64,000 nucleotides of DNA from Lactarius indigo (taxonomy: Eukaryota > Basidiomycota > Agaricomycetes > Russulales > Russulaceae). A model generated the notes under the pieces. That model was given only the letters and a program-made list of their open reading frames with translations. It was not told where the DNA came from and ran no database searches. Positions within the stretch are counted from its first letter, which is position 1. Each line of letters opens with the position of its first letter. Position numbers and translations under genes: made by a program. Below, piece by piece: positions 42,560-53,600 of the stretch. The DNA lies in contig JAFKAC010000011.1 of assembly GCA_025766275.1 (NCBI GenBank), positions 124,001 to 188,000 on the forward strand, written 5' to 3'.

Positions 42560-45500
42560 ATATGAACATTGACACAGATGACAGGGCACTTGACACTAGT
42601 GTACCCATACACACTGAAACCCCTGATCATGCTCAACAGGACGAGGCCCCATTCATTGAACACTTTCCTTCAGGAGCAGCTGGAGCCCCTATTTCCAACA
42701 TGGGTCAGAATATGCCAGGTTACCAGGTGTTGCAGGACAATTTGGGACCAGGCAATATTTGGTACCCATTTCAGTCACAGTGTGATTGGGACTTTGCTTG
42801 GTGGGCAAAGAACAGGGGGTTGTCCTCAACTTCAGTAACTGAATTGCTTGCAATTAATGGCATAAGTACAGGACAGCCTGAATGCTGATGAATGCAGTAT
42901 TAATTTGATTGTTAACAATGTGAAATGGATTGTTGAAAAGCTGGGATTGTCATACCACCACATTAAGGAGCTCAACCACATCATCAATGAAGAGATGCCA
43001 GGGCAACCAAAATTCAAGTGTGAGAAGATTTGTATTGGTGGGGGAATCCTATGACTTTCATTTTCAGGAAGTTATCCCCACATCTGTGCACTCTTTGTGG
43101 ACCCAAGATATTTCAGGCAACTCATATTTGCACTGGAACATCATTACCAAGATGCAGGTTGCACTACACAAGTATTTGGTGAAATGTTCACCAGAAAATG
43201 GTGGTGGTCAGTGCAGGTACATACAGATACCAATGACATATTTCACTGTGTCCTCATGTTATATTTAGCAATCCCTGGAGTTACACAAACCAGGTGCAAC
43301 AGTGTTGCCACTCATAATATCATCAGACAAGACCCTGCTCACACATTTTCAATCCAAGAGTGCCTATCCCATCTATCTGTTGATCAGCAACATCCCCAAA
43401 GACATCCATTCTAAACCAACTCAGCAAGCACAGATGCTAATGGGATATATTCCAGCAACAGAGCTCAAGCAAATCTCAAACAAGGCCGCACAGTGCTGGG
43501 CACTCACAAACCTGTTCCATTCATGCATATGCAAAATGCTCAGCCCCATCAAACCCTATGGTGTGACCAGCATTGCAATGGCCACTGGTGATGGGATTTT
43601 GTCACAACCATGTGACATCATGGTCACAGTTGACACATCAAATGATCAATTTGCCAGCATTCACCTCTTCTTGACACATATGTTGGATTTCTGCCAGCTC
43701 ATAGTAGCCACATAAACAAGTATAGATAACAGTCCTGAAAACCCACAGTTTGTACGATATATAAGAGTAGCTGTTAGAGTAGTACAATGCTTGTCTACTC
43801 TTAGTCCATTGAATCTAGCTTGTTGTTCTTCCCTCTCACTTGTGAACTCCCTGAGTTAAGCCAAGTCCCTTGCCTTCCATTGCTGCAGCAACCCAGAACC
43901 TGAACAAAAGTCACAGACGGTCCCTTGGAACCATGACAGATTTGGTACTGCTGTCATCCAATTCTTGTGACATTTATTGGCGACTATCCTGAACAATCAC
44001 TTGTTGCTTGCACCTATTGTGGAAGGTGCCCCAAGTGCACTGTCCCACAAGGTGAACTTGGAACTGACACAAGATTCCCTTTGCATAACTTCAGGGTGGC
44101 AGTTAACATGTTTTCTTTGTCAGATGGCAATCCAACAACATTCCATGCAGCATGTCAAGACACTGGCCTCAAGCCTATGTACCATCCATTCTGGGAGTGT
44201 CTCCCATTTGCCAACATATTCCTTTCAATCATGCCAGACATATTACATCAACTTCATTAAGGTATCCTGAAGCATCTGGTCCATTGGTTGGCCACACTCA
44301 GGCCTAATGAGATTGATGCATGCTGCAGCCATCTACCACTGAACCACAACACCTATACTTTCACAAAGGCATCATCTGGCTCTCAAAGCTCACCAGTGGA
44401 GAGCATAAATCTATAGCTTGCATTATTCTTGGAATCATGGTGGATCTTTCTCTTCCAGGTGTTCAGTCCTCAGTGCACTTGACCCATGCCATGTGGGCAC
44501 TTCTCATTTTCATCTACCTTAGTCAGTATCCCATGCACACCACTCAAACTCTCAACACAATGGACAGTGCACTGTGCAGATTTCATGAGAACAAAGACAT
44601 GTTCATTGAACGTGGAGTTTGGGAACACTTCAACCTTCCCAAGCTCCATAGTCTCCTTCACTACACCAGATCAATCACACTTTTCAGCAGTGCTGATAAT
44701 TATAACACTGAATATTCAGAATGACTTCATATTGACTTGGCCAAGAATGTGTGTCACACAACAAATTTCAAAGACAAGTACAAGCAAATGACCACTTGGC
44801 TGGAGTGCCAAGAGTCAATGCACCAGCACACAGCATTTATTGAATGGTGCAAGTGCAGACACTCTGCACTACTAACTCCTTTGATGTATCCCCACCTTAA
44901 TTTGATGTTGCATCCTTTTTTGATGATCCACCCATCTGAAAAGGGCATAATGTTTGGTGCTCTTTTTGACAGATATGGGGCCATTGACTTTCAAGATGCC
45001 CTTGCCAACTTTATTATTGTGCAACATAACTACCCAGAGTTATCTACCAGAGTGGCTTGGAGGCATGCCAATAATACTTTGATCCCATTCTGAAAGGTTT
45101 CCATATTTCATAGGGTTAAATTCATCAATTGGGATGACACTGACCAGAAGACTGTCAACATCTTGCACATCTGACCAGAAGCATGCAACCAGTATGGCAA
45201 CACTATTCCTGGACAATTTGATACTGCATTGGTGAAGCACAGAAATAGAATTCATGTGGCCCAAATTTGCATCATGTTCCAGCTTCCAAGATCAGGACTA
45301 TCCTCAATCTTTCTTAGTTCACACCCAGCTCCTCCAACAGATATTGCCTATGTAGAGTGGTTTTCACCACTCTCTATGCCAAATGAATCCCATGGAATGT
45401 ACCAGATATCAAGAAGTTATCAAAATAACTGTCATTTAGCTAGTATCATACCTCTAGCAGAGGTCTGTAGGAGTGTCCAACTCTTCCCAGCTTTTGGTCC

Positions 45501-45621
45501 TGTTGCTCCTTGGCAGTGGCAGGGCCCAACTGTGCTTGAGGAATGCCATACATTCTATATCAATTCATTCCTTAACAGACACTTATACCAAAATTTGAAT
45601 GTAATTAATGAAAATTGTTAG
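42560..45621 (+). pseudogene. Plavaka-type transposase (CACTA/EnSpm-like superfamily)
   Basis: Pieces of a large transposase in several frames. N-terminal: NIWYPFQSQCDWDFAWWAKN, then VEKLGLSYHHIKELNHIINE, then VDPRYFRQLIFALEHHY and MFTRKWWWSVQ. Central: IISSDKTLLTHFQSKSAYPI, SNIPKDIHSKPTQQAQMLMG. After an insert: FIGDYPEQSLVACTYCGRCP (a Cys cluster CTYCGRCPKC), CLPFANIFLSIMPDILHQLH, LCRFHENKDMFIERGVWEHF, NLPKLHSLLHY. End: PPTDIAYVEWFSPLSMPNES, HGMYQISRSY, LFPAFGPVAPWQW. These match Plavaka transposases of Agaricomycetes as I know them. Frameshifts and stops show it is dead. It lies at the right end of transposon L, about 140 bp from the inverted repeat. Confidence 0.8.
43630..43965 (+). mobile_element. 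LTR-like insert in the Plavaka transposase
   Basis: The transposase reads up to about 43620 (GDGILSQPCDIM) and resumes at about 43966 (FIGDYPEQ). The ~330 bp between is foreign to it and contains ACGATATATAAGAGTAG near 43756, a TATA-like box. The exact ends and a TSD could not be fixed. It is probably a solo LTR of a family not otherwise seen here. Confidence 0.45.
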
Positions 45622-45759
45622 TAAACTGAATAGATTCTTAATGGTGTGATCTAGAGAATGAGTACTCTCTGGAATGAGTACTCTCCAGTATTTACAATTT
45701 CTTAACATGCTTAATGGATTACCATTAATTAAAGCAGGTTTTATGGGGGGGTGATTCCC

Positions 45760-45965
45760 TGATGAGGCTACTCTCCAGAGGCAGTTCACCAATTTGCAGG
45801 CTCAGTGTAACCAAGTCCATGAACTGCTGTTCAACACCATATCAGAACTTGATGGAGTGTGCAGGTGACTGAAAGCTGCTCATGCCTATACCCTGATTGC
45901 AGAACATTATGCCAACACATCGCAGCAACCTCATCTCTTCTGTCACCAAGACCTCCCCTTTCCCC
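45760..45965 (+). pseudogene. Element I: rest of the coiled-coil module
   Basis: Continues 28007-29463 after transposon L: DEATLQRQFTNLQAQCNQVH, then LLFNTISELDGVCR, a stop, LKAAHAYTLIAEHYAN. Element B has HLLNMDMQLTSTRRRLQEHK and AYVRIADR here. Interrupted at 45966 by a G LTR. Confidence 0.7.
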
Positions 45966-46527
45966 TGTTGATAAGTGACCTGCATGCACTTAGCAGCTTG
46001 TATGGACCGGACTTGCAGCATGGACTGCTTTAGATTAGATTAATTGGACTTGTAGATTACTTACATTTGATCTGTACAATCTAGCACTTATCATTGCATC
46101 ATGTATGACATCACTGTACCTCATGAGATCACAGATCCAGACTCAGTGTTGTACTCAAATGCCTTTATACTTTCCTTTGTTCTATCTTTATCATGATTTC
46201 ATTATGATGTCATTCACTTCTGGACTCTCTTTGTTCTGCACTCCTTGTTCTCCATTAGCACACTCCTTTGTCCCACATGTAGAACAACATCCCTTGTACT
46301 CTGTGACCCTATGTTACTTCTCTTGTACTAGTGTCACTCTCCTCTATAGTAAAAGTAGTAGGCTTGTACACTCCTGGTCCACATCAGTTCCTCACTGCTC
46401 TATGTGCCAGGTATGTCTTATTCTCTCAATTGTAATATCAGTTCCTCACTGCTCTGTGTGCCAGACACTATTCTGCTTCACCTGCAAGACTTCCCTCTGC
46501 TCTCCAGCTGCTGCCTATATCTCATCC
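45966..46527 (+). mobile_element. G-family LTR, 3' end missing
   Basis: Starts TGTTGATAAG and follows the family to CCTATATCTCAT at about 46527. The terminal CAGTCTCC..CTGTTCATCA is gone. It carries the internal duplication with GTATGTC between the copies. No TSD can be checked. Confidence 0.85.
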
Positions 46528-47536
46528 TGGAGCCCCAGAGGCTACTCTCTATCTTGTCAACTCAGAGGGAATGCCTATGCACCAGGGGGGGAGGTGGTGC
46601 AATGGGCAAATGCTCCCCCCCTTGCCTTACACAGGACAGCTTTGGTGACAGGCTCTGGGTTCAACTCTGGGCTGGTGCATTCCCTGCAGGTCTACCCCTG
46701 CTTTGGCAGGAAACTCACATGAGGTTGCGGCCTCACAACAACCACCTCGGGCCTTTCTGGCCTCCAGGTAACCATTCCTGTCTAACCCTGTGGCATTGTG
46801 CCACACAACACTCCTTGTCTCTAACCAGGGTCTGCTGCGCACCACCAGCTGGCCCCCCCCCCCCCTTGGTGGCTACCCCTTGGGGTTCTCCTAATCCGAC
46901 ATGCTGCCACTCCTTCCTGATTCCTCTCTGCCTGCCCCTTTCACCTGGCCAAGCACCACTACCATCAGTACCAATGTGGCTGAACCTGTCTGTATTGGAA
47001 CACACCCAGAAGACCTGGTAACCCCCAGCCACCCCTCTCCCAGCATGGTGTGGGGACAAACCCTACAGGACCTAAGACCCATGTGGCAGTCCCAGATGTA
47101 AGCCCGGAGTAGTGACCTGGCAGTTGCATAGGACCCCAAGCATCGCTGGTGAAGGGTGGTGATGGCCCAAAAACCCAGATGCAGCCTGGGAACTGCTCCG
47201 GCTGAGTAGGAAAGTCAGGGGGCTCTGCCTCCGTTGCGATGGGTCCATGAAGATTAGTAAGTAGGTTGTGTTGGGAACCTTGGGACATGGACCATGTAAC
47301 CAGTGGTTTGGTGGAGGAGGTGGACTGGATGACACACACAGAGGAACAGTGTCATTACCGAAGCTTGCAAGACCTCCCTTACTGGGGGTCTCCAACGCCT
47401 GCTGACCTCCTATGGGTTGGCTTCTATATAACCGCTAAATTATCTCACATGGCTGTGACCCATAAATCAGCCTCCTTGTAACATGTCCCCTAAATGGGTT
47501 AGGTTAGGTAGCTAGCCAGCCCAACCGGTCTGTATC
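46528..47536 (+). other. Unassigned stretch with a possible tRNA-derived SINE head
   Basis: TGGTGCAATGGGC near 46594 resembles a Pol III A box, and GGGTTCAACTC near 46657 a B box (GGTTCRANNC). A C-run and a long unique-looking body follow. No tRNA cloverleaf could be drawn and no other copy is seen in the window, so this is only a candidate. No coding gene recognised. Confidence 0.3.
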
Positions 47537-48218
47537 TGTGATGACTCACTGTCACGCCTCTGCGGGGCGCGTGCGTCGTTCTGTAACAGATCCTGCCTGA
47601 GGCAAAGGACTCTGAGTTGGTTCCCCACTGGGTGGAAGGACACCTAAGGTCTTCTGTAACAGTCCCTGCGCCGAGGTAACTGGGTCAATGACTATCCCCC
47701 TGTGCTGAGGTAGGAATGTCCTTCTGTAACAGCCCCTTGTACTAAGGTGACTGAGTCTGTGGCAATGGACGAGCGCAGAGGCCTAAGTCCAAAGGTCACG
47801 TGTCACTAGGCTGACCAGTAAGACAGGGAGTGGGTAAGAGTGGAGTCAAGGGGAAGCCTGCACAGAGGCTGAGAGGGGAATGACCCAAAAGGGATAAGGG
47901 TCAAGGGTCAGAGGTTCTGGGTCAAGGACTTGAGTGCTGAGGGGACTGAGGCACTCAAGGAGTCAATGGAGATGCAACGCAGATAGTTGATTAAGCCAAA
48001 GCTAAGGAGCTAAGGCGTACTACAGGGTTCCTTATATAGTACAGGATTGCGCCTGAGCGCATATTGCTACTGGTTGCTATAGATAGAGTAATGTGCTGGC
48101 AGGATGATGCTATTATCATGCAAGATGGTGTCATGCCAGCAAAGCAAGGGAAGGGTAGACAAGAATAGCACAGAAGGTGCAAGGAAGGGAATAGATCAGA
48201 TAAGAACAGAGAAGGAAA

Positions 48219-48797
48219 TGTTATGATCCGACGCTTCGGACCTAAGTCACAGTATGTCTCCACCCTGCCTTCCCCCTTCTGTACTATACCTTGTTACCAA
48301 AGGAGCTACTGTTACTAGTGGCGCTGTTTCTTTGATCCGAACTTCTATTTACTCCGTTTAGTCTCTTTGATATTGTGTGGACTTGTGTTCATGTTGTTTG
48401 GAACCCTGTCCTATATAAACCTGTACCATAGACCGTAGGAAGCCAGACTTGGCTTCGTTTGCAATCTAGCAACCTTGCCTCAGTACTTTGGTGTGACCTC
48501 GTCTTATCCCTCTCTTCTTGTGCATCCCCTACCTCAGTCCCTAACCAGGACACTTCGAAGTCTTTGCAGTTGAACTATATCAACGCGTTACACCTGTTAT
48601 ACTCTGTGCACTAGCAAGATCAAGTGTAGAGAAGTGTTAGACACTTCGGACGAGGAGTCCTACATTACAGAGTAGTGCTGCACCTTGTGCCACACTTTTA
48701 TCACTCGTATTTCATAGCAATAAGACAACAGAGGTCTTCGCTTGATACTTGTGTGATTCAGAACCTTTAGAACCCACGCCCCTGCTAGGGCGTAACA
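48219..48797 (+). mobile_element. 5' LTR of element B
   Basis: TGTTATGATCCG..AGGGCGTAACA. TATATAAA at 48412-48419. GAAGCC-AGACTT-GGCTTC inverted repeat at the presumed transcription start. Confidence 0.95.
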
Positions 48798-48809
48798 TAA
48801 GCCAAGTCT
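48445..48809 (+). promoter_or_regulatory. Self-priming pair of element B
   Basis: AGACTTGGCTT at 48445-48455, 33 nt after the TATA box start, and its exact complement AAGCCAAGTCT at 48799-48809, one base past the LTR. Eleven of eleven bases pair. Confidence 0.8.
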
Positions 48810-49005
48810 ACAACTCCCAACACACCCAAGACACTACTGCCACACAGCAGAGTGGGCGACGATCCAAGAGGACGCATCAGCCAACAACCAGACACTCCAC
48901 AGAACCCAGAAACGACGGCATAGCCGGGCGACGGATCCTCCTTGACACAAGAGGCCGCTTCAGCCATCCCCTTACACAAATCAGCACCCAAGACAGACCA
49001 CAATC

Positions 49006-50679
49006 GTGGCTAGCATCAGTGTCACCTTTGAATCAGACAACGATTGGACCCCAGTCACAACCAGAACACAAGACGACCTCCCACACCACGTTAAAAGCAG
49101 TCAACTAGGAAAAGGAGCTCGCTGGGCCACAACATCAGGCAGACCACCTTGTTACAAGTGCCTCATCAAAGGCGAACTCAGACCAGTGGAATTCATCAAC
49201 AACAACTGGTACATCCTCCGATACTTTCAGAATACATACCACACCAGAGCCATAAACATCACACCACACAGATTTGCTGAAGGACTAGGCTGGTGGAACG
49301 AAGAAGACGAACAGAACCCAGAAACACCCACACAACAATCATCCTCAGCACCAAGAAACACTAAGGGAACATACGGACTACAACAAGACTCATCAGAAGA
49401 AGAACCCAGCTCAGACGAAGCGGAATCACACTCAGAACACCGCCTAGACATCACAGTACCCACACAAGCTTCGTCACAAGCCAGCCCCACTATCCCTATC
49501 TGGATAGAACCATCCCCAGCGGAAGAAGGATTCCCAGCCCCACTACCACCAATCAGATTGCCCTCCCCAGTTGAACCACCCCAGATCCCCATCACACCAC
49601 AGCCAACACTTATCATGTCAGCCATAAATGCCACAGGCACTGGCACAGGTACCGGCTCAAGCACCGGAGCAGGAGGAACACCAACAACAAGCTCAGGAGG
49701 ACTCAAAGGAGCACCCCCTACTCCGTTCACCGGAGATAGAACAGAGAGTGGTCAGTTCAAAAGAGAACTACTACGATACATCAAGCTAAATAGCGAGAAT
49801 GAACTCATCAAAGAACCTTATGCACGGGTACTATTCGCCCTTACAATGTTCAAAGGACCCGGTGTACAACTGTGGGTCAACCAAACCGAAGATGACATGG
49901 AAGCGGCACTAGCAGACCCCACCAAAGCCCTCAACAAAAACAGCAAAGATCTTTGGGACGGTTTTCTTGACACCTTCGACAGAGACTGGACCGACACTCT
50001 AAACAAAGAAAGAGCCTATCAGAAGCTCATCAGTCTAACGATGCAGGGCGGAGCATTGGACAGTTACATCCTTGACTTCGAACACCTTGCAGGAATAGCA
50101 GGATGGGCAAGAGATGCCCCCGGAACGGTAGAATTCTTCAAAAGAGGACTACCCACAGGACTGTATCGTGCCTGCCTTATGCGAACCACCATCCCAAACA
50201 CCATGGACGAGTGGCAAACCGCTGCCAGAGCAGAACACCAACGCTGGAAGCTACTAAAAGCCAGACCAGGGAATAGAAACCCAGGGCCAACCCAGAATGT
50301 CCACCAAGGACGACCAAAGCGAGACCCAAATGCGATGGATGTAGATGCCACCACCTCCACCCCATTTAAGAAGCTTACTGAAGAAGAAAAGAAAGCCCTC
50401 ATGAAAGAAGGACGCTGCTTCAAATGCAGACAGCAAGGACACATGGCTAGGAACTGTCAACGACAAAACACCACCAACCAAACCAAAGCCAGAGCTACAG
50501 ACACCCAAGAAGCGGACACTGCACCCCCATACACCCCAGAAGCAAGCACCTCATCAGTGGCTGCTACCACAACCGAAGATAAAGTCCGACAAGCCCATGC
50601 ACTCGTCCAAGGCATGACTGAGGATGAAAAGAGACGCTACTATGCCTTAGATCAGGATTTTTGCGATGCCGACCTGTGA
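49006..50679 (+). CDS. Gag of element B
   Basis: 557 codons to TGA 50677-50679. The first in-frame ATG is 49615 (MSAINATGTGTG); upstream the frame is open from a GTG at 49006 and beyond, with the element-conserved motif GELRPVEFINNNWYILRYF (C: RFRPVEFNFD). Acidic/Pro-rich middle, then the capsid core (FTGDRTESGQFKRELLRYIK, LDSYILDFEHLAGIAGWARD), DPNAMDVDATT, and one CCHC knuckle CFKCRQQGHMARNC near residue 470. Pol lies in the -1 frame and overlaps the Gag end; GGATTTTT at 50655 is the likely slip region. Confidence 0.93.
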   Translation: MASISVTFESDNDWTPVTTRTQDDLPHHVKSSQLGKGARWATTSGRPPCYKCLIKGELRPVEFINNNWYILRYFQNTYHTRAINITPHRFAEGLGWWNEEDEQNPETPTQQSSSAPRNTKGTYGLQQDSSEEEPSSDEAESHSEHRLDITVPTQASSQASPTIPIWIEPSPAEEGFPAPLPPIRLPSPVEPPQIPITPQPTLIMSAINATGTGTGTGSSTGAGGTPTTSSGGLKGAPPTPFTGDRTESGQFKRELLRYIKLNSENELIKEPYARVLFALTMFKGPGVQLWVNQTEDDMEAALADPTKALNKNSKDLWDGFLDTFDRDWTDTLNKERAYQKLISLTMQGGALDSYILDFEHLAGIAGWARDAPGTVEFFKRGLPTGLYRACLMRTTIPNTMDEWQTAARAEHQRWKLLKARPGNRNPGPTQNVHQGRPKRDPNAMDVDATTSTPFKKLTEEEKKALMKEGRCFKCRQQGHMARNCQRQNTTNQTKARATDTQEADTAPPYTPEASTSSVAATTTEDKVRQAHALVQGMTEDEKRRYYALDQDFCDADL

Positions 50680-53600
50680 GAGCTGACAGGGAGGCCAATT
50701 CAATGTATAGTGTTCGCGATAGTGCTATGACAATCAAAGTCCTCGTTCGCCTTTACTACAAAGAAGCTCGCATAAATGTGCTGCTAGACAGCGGTGCAAC
50801 AGACAACCTAATCGACCGAAACCTAATCCAAAAACTTGGACTAGGAACCACTCCTCTGAAACCACCCAGATTGGTCCGGAATGTAGATGGATCGCTAAAC
50901 AAAGATGGCACCATGACAGAAACATGCCAGCTATGGATAAAAAGAGGAGAAGAAGAAACTCCTTTCCAGTTTTTCGTAACCAGCCTAGGAGAAGACAGAA
51001 TGATCTTTGGATACCCCTGGTTCGAACACGAAAACCCAGACATAGACTGGAAGAAACAAGAGCTGAAAGGAGAAGCTGTCACCATCCTGACAGGAGGGTA
51101 CCGCTTCCGAAGAAAGCGACACCAAGAAGCGAGAGCGGCAGCAACCAAAACAACCTTTGACCCAGTAAAAGAAACTGCAATCCCAGAAGAATACCAGCGC
51201 CACAACAAAGTATTCTCAGACGAAGAAGCACAGCGCTTTCCCCCAGAAAGAGAAGAAGACCATCCCATCACATTGCGACCAGATGCACCCAACAAGATCA
51301 ACTGTAAAATCTACCCCTTGACTCCAGAAGAAGACAAGGAGTTGAAGGCATATCTCGACGAAAACATAGCAAAAGGATACATCTATGAAGGAAGCTCCCC
51401 CTACGCTTCCTCCTTCTTCTTCAGAAAGAAAACAGACGGAGGGTTGCGCCCTATCCTGGACTACAGGCCCCTAAACACCTGGACAATAAAAGACACTTAC
51501 CCACTACCTCTCATCTCCGACATCCTGACCAACTTAAATGGGAAAACACTGTTCTCAAAGTTCGATATCAGATGGGGGTACCATAACATCCGCATAAAAG
51601 AGGAAGACCAGTGGAAGGCAGCCTTCAAGACACCAAGGGGGCTGTTCATCCCTCGAGTCATGACCTTCGGCCTCACAAATGCACCAGCCACCTTTGCAAG
51701 AACCATGAGCAGAATACTTCGACCACTTATGGACAAATACCCAAGAGAGCTATTTGTGTACATGGACGATGTCCTGATAGCCACAGAAGAAGATACAGAA
51801 CGCCACAGACAAATTGTACACGAGTTCTTGGAAATCTGTGAAAAGGAATCTTATTTCCTTAAAGCGTCGAAATGCGTATTCGAACAAAGAAAGATCCACT
51901 ACCTAGGCATTGTCATCGACGGGTCTCAAATCAAAATCGACCCAAAGAAGGTAGAAGGACTAAAAGACTGGCCAAGAGACATCAAGTCAGTCAAACAAGC
52001 AAGAAGCGTGTTGGGAACACTAAGTTATCAGCGACCCTTCATCCCCAACTTCGCTCACTTAGCAAGACCCATCACGGACACAATAAAGACGTCAGAAGGA
52101 CCCTTCAGATGGACAAAGGAAGCAGCAGAAGCCTTAGAAGCTCTCATCACGCTTGTGTGCAAAGACCCCATCTTATGCCAACCAGATATGGACAAACCTT
52201 TCGAACTAGAAGTAGATGCCTCCGCTTTCGCCACAGGGGCAATCTTAACACAAAGAGACAGCCGAAACAAACCACAAGCTGTGGGATACTTCTCCAAATC
52301 ATTTTCAGAAGCGGAGCGCAACTATGACATCCATGACAGGGAACTCCTGGCAGTAATCAGAGGACTGGAACACTGGAGACACCTTCTTTTAGGGTCCCCC
52401 CACGAAATCACAGTGTTTACAGACCACAAAAACCTAGAGTATTACCGCCACCCTCGACAAATCAATAGGAGAGTGGCGCGCTACGTCCCCAGACTTGCAG
52501 ACTATCACATCAAACTTCACCACAAACCCGGACCCCAAAACCATGCTGATGCCCTGTCAAGACGCCCTGACCACGACACTGGAGCAGGGGATAACACTGA
52601 TGTAGTGGTCCTGACCCCAACCATCTTCGCAAATTCTGCTCTCTCCATAAGGATAGATGACCGGGTCATGGCACACCAATTAGACCACCAAGACACTCTG
52701 GACGAGTGGGCCGCCCCCTTCCACCTAGTAAAACAAGGCAAACACTGGTGGAGAGGTGACAAACTGGTGGTTGTGGACAACACACCGCTAAAGAGGGGGG
52801 TAATTTCCCTGTTTCACGATACAAAAACAGCTGGACACCCCGGAATAACAAAGACCTTGTGGTTAGTGTCACAAGACTTTTGGTGGCCAAACATGAAAGA
52901 CGACATATCCGCATATGTAAAGGGCTGTGCCACATGCCAATCAAACAAGAACTTCCCTGGGAACCCGAAACCACCGATATTCCCCATCAAGACTAACCCA
53001 GAAGCACTCCCTTTTGAAACCATCGCTCTAGACTTTATCACAAAGCTACCCCAATCAGAAGACAATGACACAATTCTCACCATCACGGATCATGACTGTT
53101 CCAAAGCAGCCTTCTTTATCCCATGCAGCGAAACAATAGACGCAGAAGGAGTGGCAAAACTCTATGCCAAAACTGTCCTGCCACACTATGGACTACCAAG
53201 AAGGGTCATCTCCGACAGAGACCCCAGATTCACAGCGAAGTTCATCAAAGAACTGTGCAGAGTGCTTGACATAGAACAAAACATCAGCACAGCATACCAC
53301 CCACAAACAGATGGACAATCAGAGCGAACAAACCAGTGGTTAGAACAGTACCTCCGAATGTTCATAAACCATCAACAAGACAATTGGACGGAGCTACTAC
53401 CACTGGCACAATACACCCACAACTCCTGGCCAAGCGCAACCACTAAAAAGGCACCCTACGAATTAATCCTTGGGTACATCCCAAGAGTACACCAACCAGA
53501 AAGAACGACCACAGTACCAGGAACACAAGAGAGATTGGAGCGAATCCAGGAAGCCAGAAGGACCGCCCAAGCAGCAATTACCCATGCACAGTCACTCTAC

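Larger units (their letters stand above)
29464..45759. mobile_element. DNA transposon L (Plavaka type) with terminal inverted repeats
   Basis: Left end GGGAATCACCTCCCCATAAA at 29464; right end, read inwards from 45759, GGGAATCACCCCCCCATAAA: 19 of 20 bases match. The flanks are the two halves of the element I coiled-coil coding region, which rejoin as ..CMEQQH / DEATLQRQ... The bases TG stand outside both ends, a possible 2-bp target duplication. Cargo: a Plavaka-like transposase (42560-45621, +) and a DUF6532-like gene (41117 to 29900, -), divergently arranged. Later insertions inside: element A, G LTRs at 31045 and 41733, a C-type LTR at 41118, and an LTR-like insert in the transposase. 29480-29900 is AT-rich with no gene seen. 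Confidence 0.75.

Noticed and set aside
42569..44270. Several separate small genes in the + strand of 42.5-45.6 kb
   Set aside because: They are consecutive pieces of one transposase in shifting frames.
46580..46690. A true tRNA gene
   Set aside because: Box-like motifs only; no acceptor stem or anticodon arm pairing could be found.
47550..48218. Host promoter region with ORF 47991-48263 (minus)
   Set aside because: The segment has LTR termini, a TATA box and a perfect CTCAC duplication; the ORF crosses into the element B LTR.
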